NCBI GenBank assembly: GCA_016874735.1
Contig: VGTI01000004.1
Coordinates: forward strand, 1 to 64,000
DNA: 64,000 nt
Origin: Deltaproteobacteria bacterium
Lineage (GTDB): Bacteria; Bdellovibrionota_B; Oligoflexia; Oligoflexales; CAIYRB01
Direction: 5' to 3'
The notes beneath the pieces are model-generated. The model saw nothing but the letters and a program-made list of their open reading frames with translations, ran no database searches and was not told the DNA's origin. The position numbers and the translations under genes were made by a program. Shown here piece by piece: positions 1 to 8,262 of the stretch. How positions within the stretch are numbered: position 1 is the first letter of the stretch; each line of letters opens with the position of its first letter.

Positions 1-54
1 TCCAGCCACCCAAGTAAGCGACCTGCTCGCCGACACGCCCAACCACAAGCTACC

Positions 55-97
55 TGGGTCAGTTTACGTGAGCATGGATGGGTCAATTTATGTGAGC
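55..97. repeat. Two 19-bp direct repeats, possible insertion-sequence end
   Basis: Positions 55-73 and 79-97 carry the same 19-mer (TGGGTCA-TTTA-GTGAGC core) with two mismatches and a 24-bp period. Multiple TGGGTCA-type repeats are typical of the ends of IS21-family elements, and the repeats lie just before the point where an RNase E/G reading frame becomes recognisable. The transposase would lie to the left of the window, so the assignment to an IS is an inference. Confidence 0.45.
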
Positions 98-107
98 GGC
101 GTAGCGT

Positions 108-389
108 TTGATGACTCCATGCGGACACTGCCAGGGACGTGGGCATGTACGCAGTGTATCCACGGAAACTTTTGACCTTATTCGTGAAATCCGCCGATGC
201 GCCGTGATGACTGGACAAAAATCACTTACCGTTAAACTTCGTGACGATTTACTTGCCTATCTACAGACCGAAGAGGCTGAGTTGATGAGACAAGTGGTCG
301 ATCAGCTCAATTTAAAAATCGAATTTAAACCAACGTCTTTAAAAACAGAAATGCTGCACGAAGCAGCATTTGAGGTCATATTAAACTAG
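108..389 (+). pseudogene. C-terminal fragment of ribonuclease E/G family protein
   Basis: The translated segment opens with a CGHCQGRGHVRS motif, matching the CPxCxGxG zinc-link of RNase E/G, followed by the family's ETFDLIREIRR helix and small C-terminal domain. The intact enzyme processes rRNA and mRNA and is about 500 residues or more; only about 90 remain. A stop codon lies in frame at 102-104, directly after the TGGGTCA repeats, so the catalytic S1 and DNase-I-like domains are not joined to this part. The simplest reading is truncation by an insertion element. The TTG at 108 is just the first possible start and probably is not used. Confidence 0.7.
341..371 (-). terminator. Rho-independent terminator of the minus-strand 8.1-0.4 kb gene run
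   Basis: On the minus strand a perfect 9-bp stem (AAATGCTGC / GCAGCATTT, loop TTCGT) is followed by CTGTTTTT. It lies 29 bases past the stop of the gene at 400-1056 and overlaps the last codons of the RNase E/G remnant on the other strand. Confidence 0.75.
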
Positions 390-399
390 ATACCGACAG

Positions 400-1056
400 T
401 TACTGGGCGCTTACGCTCCCAGCTTTTGGCACCCACACATCTCCCTCAAGCTTCTCCGGAGCAAAAAACACTGGCTTAGTGGGCTTAAAAGTAGCGCCTT
501 CGGCCTTAATTTTGACCTTCGACCCTGATTTAACCTCAGCCACGTTCGACTCGTTAACCCGGGCCACTATCACGCCGGATTGAATGCTGATCACAGTCGC
601 TTTGACCTCACCCTCCTTAGGATGACGATTGCCTGGATTAGCACGGATACCCCCCTCGGAGGTGGAGCTCTCTAAGGCTAATTGTGCGTTCTGAGCCGCC
701 CGAATTTTCGTCTTTGCTACAGCTGCCAGAAAAGCTGTCTCATCGCCCGTGTACGTGACCGAAACAGATGTTGCGGACTCCTCTTTGACTTTTAAGCCCA
801 AGGAGGCCCCCAGCTTAGTCTCCAGGGAATCTTTGACGGCTGCCGCGGAAAGTTTGTTGCCCTTGCCAATTTCCTTAGATGTATCAAGAGTAAACTGATA
901 CTCCCCGTCCTTGGTCTTCTTCCAAGCGCTGGCAAGACCTGCAGATGGTTTATCCCCATTTAACTCTATCAATGTACGAACCTCGGCCAGACCGGTAGAC
1001 GAAAATGCTGCAATGACAAAACCAATGACTACACGACGCATTGAGGACCAAAACAT
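400..1056 (-). CDS. Secreted protein of unknown function
   Basis: A protein of about 218 residues with an N-terminal signal peptide (Met, Arg-Arg, a hydrophobic stretch, then a cleavage site near TGLA). The start at 1056 is preferred over the ATG six bases upstream because GGAGG then sits 7 bases away. The mature part is rich in Lys, Ala and Ser with no cysteines and no motif I recognise. It is the last gene before the terminator at 341-371 and lies 48 bases downstream of the 1105-1596 gene, so it is probably co-transcribed with the secreted proteins upstream. Function unknown. Confidence 0.75.
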   Translation of the reverse strand: MFWSSMRRVVIGFVIAAFSSTGLAEVRTLIELNGDKPSAGLASAWKKTKDGEYQFTLDTSKEIGKGNKLSAAAVKDSLETKLGASLGLKVKEESATSVSVTYTGDETAFLAAVAKTKIRAAQNAQLALESSTSEGGIRANPGNRHPKEGEVKATVISIQSGVIVARVNESNVAEVKSGSKVKIKAEGATFKPTKPVFFAPEKLEGDVWVPKAGSVSAQ

Positions 1057-1104
1057 CACCATACCTCCAAGAAATATTTATTAAGGGCTGACAAAAATGA
1101 CTTT

Positions 1105-1596
1105 CTAAGGAAACTCTAAATAATAAACTGCTTCGTATCTCGCGCCGGTTAAAGTATTTTGCGGCCTGATATCCAAAACAACTTTCTTACCGATCATGCT
1201 CCGAAGTCCGTCTGGGACGTCAGACAGCGGCAGAGTACGACCATCGTCAGCTAAGAGAAAAAAAACGCCCTCCTTTTGCTGCAATTGTCCGACCACGGCA
1301 GTATTACCCGCTGGCGTCTTCAGGACGGTAAACGATCCCATTTCGAAGCACTTGGTTGCGCCTACCGTCTTTTCTCCGCCATAAATCTTCACAACCAAAC
1401 TCTCAAGATTCATGATGCGCTTCGCCTTATCGCCCGGACAAAGAGGGACGCCAGAAAACTCACGCGGCTTGGTAATAGTCACTTGCTTAAATGGGGGATT
1501 ACCCGTAACCCTCACTAATCCTTGCATCTGATCCGCCATTGCGGCCGGTGAACAAATGACGGTGATAAGTAAAGGTAGCAAGTTCGAAAACCTCAT
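1105..1596 (-). CDS. Small secreted two-cysteine protein, paralogue of 3530-4042
   Basis: 163 residues with a signal peptide ending near AMADQ. The mature protein (about 140 residues) aligns with the product at 3530-4042: a short QG-V--VG opening, a Cys followed by a charged K-I segment, a second Cys, then a shared run (SFTVLK / TFRVLK, then G-L---G-F-----DG, then P-G-R---G-KV--D). The two cysteines sit in equivalent places and could form a disulfide. A good Shine-Dalgarno (GGAG) is 8 bases from the ATG. It follows the zincin-like lipoprotein gene by 12 bases. The family is not one I recognise. Confidence 0.8.
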   Translation of the reverse strand: MRFSNLLPLLITVICSPAAMADQMQGLVRVTGNPPFKQVTITKPREFSGVPLCPGDKAKRIMNLESLVVKIYGGEKTVGATKCFEMGSFTVLKTPAGNTAVVGQLQQKEGVFFLLADDGRTLPLSDVPDGLRSMIGKKVVLDIRPQNTLTGARYEAVYYLEFP

Positions 1597-1608
1597 GGGT
1601 AATCTCCT

Positions 1609-3435
1609 TCACTTAATGCGTACGACAGAAGCCGCGATATTTTTTCTGTCACCACCGCAATCACATTGAAATATAATTTTATCAGCTGGATTTGTGACTG
1701 AGACATGGAGTGGGGCGGTCATGTAGTAGCTCATAGGATTCGGGACTGCCGGATCATTTTTAAGACTACCGTAATCTCCGGACTGATGTGTCGTCAATTC
1801 GGCGTAATTATTAAAGCGCATACCGTATGTCTGACCGGTCTTCCCGCCTAGATTAGTCACAGCTTCCACCGGGGCTTGCACCGTAAACTTGCTTGCCACC
1901 GTGCCACCTACGCTGACATTATCTAGGGCAAGGGAACCCAAAAAATTGCCGACCGTGATAGCCCAATCACCGCCGAACTGCTGCGCTAAATTTGCTGGTC
2001 CCGTTAGTGTGCTGCTCTTCACGACATCCTTAACAAACTTAAGTCCGTCACCACCGCTCGGCTCGCCGTTTTTATCAAAACTGACTCCACCTTTTTGGCT
2101 AGCGAGATAGTAAAGTAATGTGTGAGCAGCACTTCGCGCTAAAGGGGCACTGACGCCATCACCATAGTCGTTACTGCCAACCAAAAAAGGCGTTACACCA
2201 TCGGTGTACCCTTGGAGAAATGGTAGCGCCCAAAATTTAAACCCGTCGGCACCGTAGCCAAAGAGATCCTCCATATAATGGGCTAGCCCCTCGTCAATCG
2301 AGACAGATTCTCCGTTTACAACAGCCGTACCCGCTGCGTTCATGCGATAATAGTGCAGAATCGCGTGCTGAAGCTCATGCGCCATAACCGAGTAGAACTG
2401 CCCCTTGAGCACCTCAGTCTGAGCGCTCTCACCAAATGAAGTCACCTTGGTAAAATCTGCCGCCACATAAATGATCGGATTACCCGCCGCTAATGATGTG
2501 TAGGAGACAAAAACTCCTGCCAAATTTAATGCAGTGTTTTGATCCCACACATCTTCATCACTCACGTCCACAAACGCAAATATCGGACGAAATTTGTAAT
2601 TACCCTTAGTCGGGAAGTTGTCGGCATAAATCGCGGATGAAAATACGCGGACAATTTTTGAAGCTGCTGACTCAATGGCCTTCTTATCGGGGATAGTGAC
2701 AGGATTTGAAATGTAAGCGATACAGAACTTACCATCTGGATCGCTGTAGTTTCCGACAAGGGGAACGGATTCAGTCGTTATACCATCAGATTTGGGGACT
2801 GCAATCGTGTTAACTGGACAATTGCCATCACTGAGATTGAAATCAGGTGCGAATCCCGAGGAACGGTGTTTTGCCATGTTTACGTAAAACGACGTAAGCT
2901 CACTATCGCTCTCACCGCCAACAAATCCAGACTTGGATGAGGCTTCTTTATCAAGTCGTTCAGCAAGCGCCCAAAACCAAGGCTCCTGGTTTAACCCTTT
3001 ATTGGGGTCAAAATGATTGGCTAACGTGCGCTTATCGTGATCGCGCACAACACCCATGCGGGAATCATCACTAACGTCGATATCAGGGTCCCGCCCCATA
3101 TCCGGTAGCAACCTAAGTGCAGCACCGGATGATACGCTCATCTTAAAGTTAAAGGACCGTGATTTTAGCGATCCGGAAACAGTATTTGGATCTCCCAGAA
3201 TAAAAGGAGCAATCACAAATTCCTGACCAATAGCGCCCCTAGATAGATCAATGGTTACAGTGTCATTTGTAGCCTTCACGACACAGCCCTGACCCGCAGT
3301 AGCGAAGTCACAACTATTCACGTCCTGGGCGACCTCAGTCTTGGCGGAATCCTTCTTGCAGGCCCCAAAACCCGCGTAAATTACGAGTGAGAATACCAAT
3401 CGATAAACTGCTATGGGACTAGCCGGTCGACTCAT
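1609..3435 (-). CDS. Lipoprotein with zincin (HExxH) metalloprotease motif, M30-like
   Basis: 608 residues. The N-terminus is a lipoprotein signal (hydrophobic stretch then FGAC), so the mature protein should be membrane-anchored. Near residue 365 it has AHELQHAILHYY, an HExxH zinc motif, followed about 25 residues later by DEGLAHYMED, whose Glu fits the third zinc ligand. This spacing and the EGL-HYxED block resemble hyicolysin-type (M30) peptidases. AGGAGG lies 8 bases before the ATG. It is flanked by two paralogous secreted genes (1105-1596 and 3530-4042) on the same strand, which may be substrates, inhibitors or partners; this is a guess from position. Confidence 0.75.
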   Translation of the reverse strand: MSRPASPIAVYRLVFSLVIYAGFGACKKDSAKTEVAQDVNSCDFATAGQGCVVKATNDTVTIDLSRGAIGQEFVIAPFILGDPNTVSGSLKSRSFNFKMSVSSGAALRLLPDMGRDPDIDVSDDSRMGVVRDHDKRTLANHFDPNKGLNQEPWFWALAERLDKEASSKSGFVGGESDSELTSFYVNMAKHRSSGFAPDFNLSDGNCPVNTIAVPKSDGITTESVPLVGNYSDPDGKFCIAYISNPVTIPDKKAIESAASKIVRVFSSAIYADNFPTKGNYKFRPIFAFVDVSDEDVWDQNTALNLAGVFVSYTSLAAGNPIIYVAADFTKVTSFGESAQTEVLKGQFYSVMAHELQHAILHYYRMNAAGTAVVNGESVSIDEGLAHYMEDLFGYGADGFKFWALPFLQGYTDGVTPFLVGSNDYGDGVSAPLARSAAHTLLYYLASQKGGVSFDKNGEPSGGDGLKFVKDVVKSSTLTGPANLAQQFGGDWAITVGNFLGSLALDNVSVGGTVASKFTVQAPVEAVTNLGGKTGQTYGMRFNNYAELTTHQSGDYGSLKNDPAVPNPMSYYMTAPLHVSVTNPADKIIFQCDCGGDRKNIAASVVRIK

Positions 3436-3529
3436 AAAACAGGCCTCCTACTGGATCAGCCTCCTATTGTCGCCTGCGTCTTAGCTAAAATCTACCGTGA
3501 TCAGCAGATTAGCCCCAAATAGACTCTAC

Positions 3530-4042
3530 TCAGGGCATTGGCCGAAACGACACAACCACTTTCAATGCTTCTGCATTGCTAGAGCTGGCTATCGACTTGA
3601 CATCAAAAATCACCTTCCGTCCAAGAAGGTCTCTAGCCCCGCTTGGTAGTTCAGCCAACACTACTTCGGCACCGTCGTCGTCGGTAATGATGAACTGCCC
3701 CCTGCGACTTGTTAGTACACCCGTTATGATGGGACGCCCACTTGAAGCCTTCAGTACTCTGAAAGTATTGACCTGTAAACAATCGGCCTGTCCCGTAGTG
3801 GTCACCTTCCATTCACCATCAATCTGAATCTGAAGATCTGTTAGATGTCGGATTTTTTGTTCAAGGTCTGACTGGCAGATCACCGTGGTTGCCTGCTGAG
3901 GATCTGTGGTTTCGAGCAACGTTCTCGAGCGTAGAGCTGAACCAACTAAATGCACTGTGCCTTGAAGCGTTAGTGCAAACGCATCAGAACAAACAAAAAG
4001 GGCCAATACGGTTAAAAAAAGCCGACGAAATTTAGCAATCAT
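3530..4042 (-). CDS. Small secreted two-cysteine protein, paralogue of 1105-1596
   Basis: About 170 residues with a signal peptide (FLTVLALFVCSDAFA). The start at 4042 overlaps the stop of the upstream lipoprotein as ATGA, which argues for translational coupling and against an in-frame start 24 bases further up. The mature part matches the 1105-1596 product in layout and cysteine positions. The two copies have diverged strongly, so the duplication is old. Function unknown. Confidence 0.8.
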   Translation of the reverse strand: MIAKFRRLFLTVLALFVCSDAFALTLQGTVHLVGSALRSRTLLETTDPQQATTVICQSDLEQKIRHLTDLQIQIDGEWKVTTTGQADCLQVNTFRVLKASSGRPIITGVLTSRRGQFIITDDDGAEVVLAELPSGARDLLGRKVIFDVKSIASSSNAEALKVVVSFRPMP

Positions 4043-4659
4043 TTGACCGCTTTCCCATACCGGCAACTGATATCCCCTAATTGGGTTGGATCAAGATTCT
4101 CGCGGCACGCTACCATCTGCAACTCTAATCTGGCTAAGCACTCATTTGCGGCGTCTGCAGTTAGTTTTAGGTCATCACTTAGTCCGTGGCCCGCATATGT
4201 GGCCGCTATACAACTTGCTGGCTTACCTCCCGGCTTGCATTCACCTGCGGCAATCGGACAATGCCCACCGGTTGCATCCGGGAAACACTGCAATTTTTTG
4301 AGTTTTGATGGTGGAAACTTCCGCGCGCAAGACTCTCTATGTAGCTTCAGTCGTCCAGCGCAATTATTCGTTGCCCAAACAACCAAGCGATCACTGGCCT
4401 CAGTCTTCTTTCCTTCGCCCGCAAGTGCGGCGCACATTACTGGTGCAAAATTCATAGGACAAACCGTATCCGAAGGCGGACACTCAGCATCTACCATATT
4501 TTTCGTGGCCAGAATGGTGTTAACGTCCTGTAAAACTATCTTTTCTACGACCTGCTGCTCGGACACGGGATCGGCCACAACCTCGGTATCAGGTGATGCG
4601 GTGCACGAACTAAATATCAATGCCGCAGAAATAATTAGCACTGGTGATTGCTTTGACAT
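4039..4659 (-). CDS. Cysteine-rich lipoprotein with two internal repeats
   Basis: 206 residues with a lipobox (FSSC) at the end of a short signal peptide. The mature part holds two units of about 65 residues, each with a CP--x-C--x-C opening, a central A--ECLARL or ATNNCAGRL helix, a following Cys and a closing C-F/RYG or QCFPD segment. The even cysteine pattern suggests a disulfide-stabilised tandem domain in the periplasm or on the surface. It starts 6 bases after flgD and overlaps the next gene by ATGA, so it probably belongs to the hook-gene transcript. No family recognised. Confidence 0.75.
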   Translation of the reverse strand: MSKQSPVLIISAALIFSSCTASPDTEVVADPVSEQQVVEKIVLQDVNTILATKNMVDAECPPSDTVCPMNFAPVMCAALAGEGKKTEASDRLVVWATNNCAGRLKLHRESCARKFPPSKLKKLQCFPDATGGHCPIAAGECKPGGKPASCIAATYAGHGLSDDLKLTADAANECLARLELQMVACRENLDPTQLGDISCRYGKAVK

Positions 4660-4665
4660 GGTTCT

Positions 4666-5793
4666 CTATGCCTCTTTTTTCAGCGGCGTCTTAGTAATGT
4701 TCTTTTCGGCGACTTTATCGTCAGACTTATCAGCTGGTTTTTTCTCTACCGGACTGCCCTTACCACCAAGATTCATGGGGAGTTCCATTAGAGGCTTAGC
4801 ATCACTGATTGGTTGTGGTGCTTTTGTGGTCTCATTGCTTTTACCAACATCGATAGTTTCGGCTTTTTTAGCCACCGACCTGCGCGCCTGCTCATTGTGA
4901 GACTGCGACGTACCAACTGACGCCACATCACGCACACCCACTTTACCGATCGGCGTATGAAATGCTCCTCCAACATCATGGAGGTCTACACCTGTGACCT
5001 GGAGGGTACTTGTAATTTTTGTCGGAATAGGTTGGTTATTACGATCAGCTGCTACTATGTTGAATGTATAGGCACCATTGCTTAGTTTCTTACCATCCTT
5101 AGATAGCCCCTCCCACTCAAGCTTATTGTCCCCGGCTTGCATCGGCCCCAAATCCTTTTGAACTATAACTGCACCAGCAGAATCACGAATCTCAAGAGAT
5201 GTTGTGATCGAATCCTGCTCAAGGCTCAAATTCGCATCCGTTACCATCCGCCCATTTTCAATCTGCAATTTACCATTGTTCAACTTAACTTCTTTGCCAA
5301 CGAAGTTGATCAAATTAACAGCCCGACCAACCGCCTCGTCGGACTGCATTTTTTCAAGATTTTTATTTACATTCATCATCTGCTCGAGGCCGTGGAATTG
5401 AGCTAATTGAGCGGCCATTTCGGAGCTATCGTCTGGGTTCAGCGGATCCTGATTGCGCATTTGCGTCACAAAAAGTTTCAAAAAGGCGTCTTTATCCAGC
5501 TCATTTTGCGGCTTACGTAAATTCTGTGGATTTGACTTGTCCCGCATCATTTTAGCGAACTCTTCATCACTCTTTGCTGCGCGAAGATTATCACCATTTT
5601 TTTGGGCAGCTCGTTCGCGAGCTGTCTCATCATTCGAGTTGAGGAGTAAGTCACGGAAGCTTACTTTGTCCTTACTGCTCCCATCGGCAATCGACTCGTT
5701 GGGGTCTTTGACTGTGGCGTCGCTAAAATCCCGTGCCGCCGGTGATTCAAACGGTTTAATTCTCGCTTCTAGAGCCCCATTCATAACTGGCAT
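4666..5793 (-). CDS. flgD: Flagellar hook assembly scaffolding protein FlgD
   Basis: 375 residues. Residues about 98-150 carry the FlgD signature (KDAFLKLFVTQMRNQDPLNP, then the Q-A-F-LEQM segment). Residues 165-290 form the FlgD tudor/Ig-like region (LEWEGLSKDGKKLSNGAYTF). FlgD caps the growing hook rod so that FlgE can polymerise. The protein is longer than the usual 220-250 residues: about 95 charged residues precede the FlgD domain and about 85 low-complexity residues follow it. It lies 33 bases downstream of fliK, the usual neighbour, but flgE does not follow. A second Met at codon 4 is an alternative start. Confidence 0.92.
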   Translation of the reverse strand: MPVMNGALEARIKPFESPAARDFSDATVKDPNESIADGSSKDKVSFRDLLLNSNDETARERAAQKNGDNLRAAKSDEEFAKMMRDKSNPQNLRKPQNELDKDAFLKLFVTQMRNQDPLNPDDSSEMAAQLAQFHGLEQMMNVNKNLEKMQSDEAVGRAVNLINFVGKEVKLNNGKLQIENGRMVTDANLSLEQDSITTSLEIRDSAGAVIVQKDLGPMQAGDNKLEWEGLSKDGKKLSNGAYTFNIVAADRNNQPIPTKITSTLQVTGVDLHDVGGAFHTPIGKVGVRDVASVGTSQSHNEQARRSVAKKAETIDVGKSNETTKAPQPISDAKPLMELPMNLGGKGSPVEKKPADKSDDKVAEKNITKTPLKKEA

Positions 5794-5826
5794 ACCCCCC
5801 GTGACCCAAGGATCACTCAGACTTAA

Positions 5827-8094
5827 TCAAGCTCTTACTGCTATTTTTCCGCCATTGGCATTGAATAAACCACCCACTCCAGCGGTGTCCATGCGGATCG
5901 GTCCGGAAAATTGGCGACGCGTCAGCCCTTTAATCCCCTTGATGCCACGATCATCGGAACCGCGATCGCGATCACCAGTGCTCCTGCCACGTCCCTGATT
6001 CGCATTGCTATCAAACGCAGCGAACCCTCCAGATTGTCGACCGCTGACACCCACCTCAACATTACCTAAACGCACATTTTGTACAGATAAAGCGTTTTTA
6101 AGCTGATTCAACTCAGCCATCATTACTTCGCGGACACGGTCAGAACTGGTAATCACGCGCATATCGACCTGATCTCTATTCATATTTATAGCCATCTGCA
6201 GGGACCCGAGCTCCGACGAGCCCAAATCAAGCCTCACGGTACCGCCTCCCTCCTTGACCATCATGGTCGCGTGATTGAGGACTTTCTGCATGATTTGCGT
6301 TCGCTGCTGGGGACTCAGACCAGCTTCAGCTTGTTCGGTACGTTGTGTAAAAGCCGATGAGCCCTGTTGCGTACGCAAGGGCTGGGACTGATTACGTGCT
6401 GGCTGCACATCACCGATCGAATTCTCTTGCCCCGCCTGATTCTGAGATTGATTGTTGCTTGAACCATTTTCCTGACGACTTGAAGAATCACCACGATTCT
6501 GTAGAGCGACATTACCGATCGTTGACTGCAGGGGATCTTTGATCGTCGATGCGGGAATAGAATGATCTTTGTTTCCTGTGATTGTTACTAAGAGATCTTT
6601 GGCCACATCGGGACCGTTTGGTTTGTCAGCGAAAGATAACTGAGACAGTGTCGCACCTAGATTGCCAATCGACTGACCCGCGAGACTCTGCGGGGATTTG
6701 ATGCCATATAAAATTGCATTTTCAATGGCTGATTTATCGGCCGCCTGCGTTGCCATTTTGGCAACATCGAAGCGGACCGTATCCATACCCTTCAGCTGAT
6801 CACCCATCGTGGCAAATGCGTCAAAAGTGGCTCGCTTCAGTGCTGCAGGAGCATCACTCACGATGGCTTCTGGACGCCAATCACGCGGCAATTCCAATGG
6901 TTGATCTAGCACAATCCCATCCCGAGGTTCCGCGCTAATTTGTGCAAAGCGATCCGCACTGAGACTTGGGGTTCCTAACTGCGCAGCACCCGACTGTGCC
7001 GCCATTTGCATTTCAGCAAGAGCCACGCCAGGGTCCTCAGCCAAATCCTGGCCATTAAGCTGACGAACAAGATTTGCGATGACCGCGGTTTCTAGTTTAG
7101 GTCCCTCGATTTTAATCATCGGAGTTGATCCTGTGCCCTGCTCCTTTAGATCCGTAATCGGAATTGGCAGTGCAGTCTGCGCTTGCTGACCAGCTATAAG
7201 ATTCGCAGCGTTCATAAGCGCGGCGGCTTGAAAACTCATTTCATCGATAACGGGGCGATCTTTGTTAAAGTCATTAAATTGACCCACTATTGATGTCGGT
7301 GCCCATTCGTTTGAAAATTGCGTCGTAAGATTCAAGTTATCTAAATTCATCGCCTCTAAAGGAAGCTTGGAAGCTACAGCTTTGATGGGAGCATTATCAG
7401 TTGTTTTTGGCATCTTAGGAGTCAAGGCCTGAGCTCGGTTCAAATATGGGAGCATGCCCTCTGTGAGCAGGTTTCCTTTCAATTGATTCAGCTCGGCAGC
7501 GACTTGCTGAGGATCAACACCTATCGCTTTAAGAAAATCGGCAGGTGCCATCATCTGGTCAGGTTCGATACCTAATTTCTGTACCTCAGTGATCAGGGTA
7601 ACGGGCAAGCCTAAATTTCTCACGAGATTGAGTATCGAGGTCGGTTGAGCCATGAACTGGCCGATATCGTCTTGAACCAATGCCTGATTTAAAAACGGTG
7701 TGTCCGCCACTATAGTCGGAATCTGAGCTGGATCCATTGCATCTAGGCGTCCTGAAATAAAAGCCACCCCTGGAGCGGCAGCTATCGCGTCCTTTGTCGC
7801 CTCAGCCGCCTTCTTGACCGTCTGCGTCATTTTCTTCGGCTGGTCTGCACCTAAAGTTTTTTCTTTTTCACCCGATTCCTTCGATACGCGTGGATTTTTC
7901 ACCTCTCGTTGATCGCGGCCAGTGTCACGTACTGGGGAACGGGCGAGCTCTTCTGCAAAACTGCGACCACCGTTGTCCTCTCTCCTTGGTGCTGGTGTTC
8001 CTTGTGGTGTTTTCGGAGCGGCACGCGCGATGTCCGCTGCTGAGGTTGAAAGGACTGATAAAGCAAGTGAGGGATTGCCGATGTCGTTGGCCAC
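5827..8094 (-). CDS. fliK: Flagellar hook-length control protein FliK
   Basis: 755 residues, GTG start with GGAGTG upstream. The C-terminal region (about residues 600-690) has the Flg_hook pattern: GGGTVRLDLGSSELGSLQM followed by a helix-rich LNQLKNALSVQNVRLGNVEV segment. This domain switches the export gate from hook to filament substrates, while the long, Gln/Asn-rich N-terminal part acts as a ruler. Immediately upstream is a sigma-54-type promoter (8181-8196). The next gene is flgD. Its position and domain layout make the assignment firm; the N-terminal ruler is poorly conserved, as expected. Confidence 0.92.
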   Translation of the reverse strand: MANDIGNPSLALSVLSTSAADIARAAPKTPQGTPAPRREDNGGRSFAEELARSPVRDTGRDQREVKNPRVSKESGEKEKTLGADQPKKMTQTVKKAAEATKDAIAAAPGVAFISGRLDAMDPAQIPTIVADTPFLNQALVQDDIGQFMAQPTSILNLVRNLGLPVTLITEVQKLGIEPDQMMAPADFLKAIGVDPQQVAAELNQLKGNLLTEGMLPYLNRAQALTPKMPKTTDNAPIKAVASKLPLEAMNLDNLNLTTQFSNEWAPTSIVGQFNDFNKDRPVIDEMSFQAAALMNAANLIAGQQAQTALPIPITDLKEQGTGSTPMIKIEGPKLETAVIANLVRQLNGQDLAEDPGVALAEMQMAAQSGAAQLGTPSLSADRFAQISAEPRDGIVLDQPLELPRDWRPEAIVSDAPAALKRATFDAFATMGDQLKGMDTVRFDVAKMATQAADKSAIENAILYGIKSPQSLAGQSIGNLGATLSQLSFADKPNGPDVAKDLLVTITGNKDHSIPASTIKDPLQSTIGNVALQNRGDSSSRQENGSSNNQSQNQAGQENSIGDVQPARNQSQPLRTQQGSSAFTQRTEQAEAGLSPQQRTQIMQKVLNHATMMVKEGGGTVRLDLGSSELGSLQMAINMNRDQVDMRVITSSDRVREVMMAELNQLKNALSVQNVRLGNVEVGVSGRQSGGFAAFDSNANQGRGRSTGDRDRGSDDRGIKGIKGLTRRQFSGPIRMDTAGVGGLFNANGGKIAVRA

Positions 8095-8180
8095 GATAGA
8101 TCACTCCGGGTTAGAGGAGAGAGAACGGGTGAGAACACGTCACTGTGGTAGGAAAAAACTATGGTAGGTGGCTGATACAG

Positions 8181-8196
8181 AGCACGAACTGTGCCA
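8181..8196 (-). promoter_or_regulatory. Sigma-54 (-24/-12) promoter candidate for the fliK operon
   Basis: The minus strand reads TGGCACAGTTCGTGCT: a perfect TGGCAC -24 box and a TGCT -12 box with exactly 10 bases between the invariant GG and GC. It is about 87 bases before the fliK start. RpoN control of hook-stage genes is well established in several flagellated proteobacteria. The same bases form a short GCAC/GTGC inverted repeat, which is an alternative explanation. Confidence 0.6.
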
Positions 8197-8262
8197 TGAC
8201 CTGATAGTAATAAAATTGGGGACTTATAGAATAGAGAGATCCTTAAATACGGCAAAAAAGAC

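Noticed and set aside
4043-4900. Plus-strand open frame of 285 codons
   Set aside because: It lies antisense to the Cys-rich lipoprotein and the flgD end, has no Shine-Dalgarno, and its product is Ser/Phe-rich with no domain. Shadow of the real genes.
7899-8255. Minus-strand open frame of 118 codons over the fliK start
   Set aside because: Overlaps the fliK 5' end in another frame and crosses the sigma-54 promoter candidate; product has no recognisable pattern.
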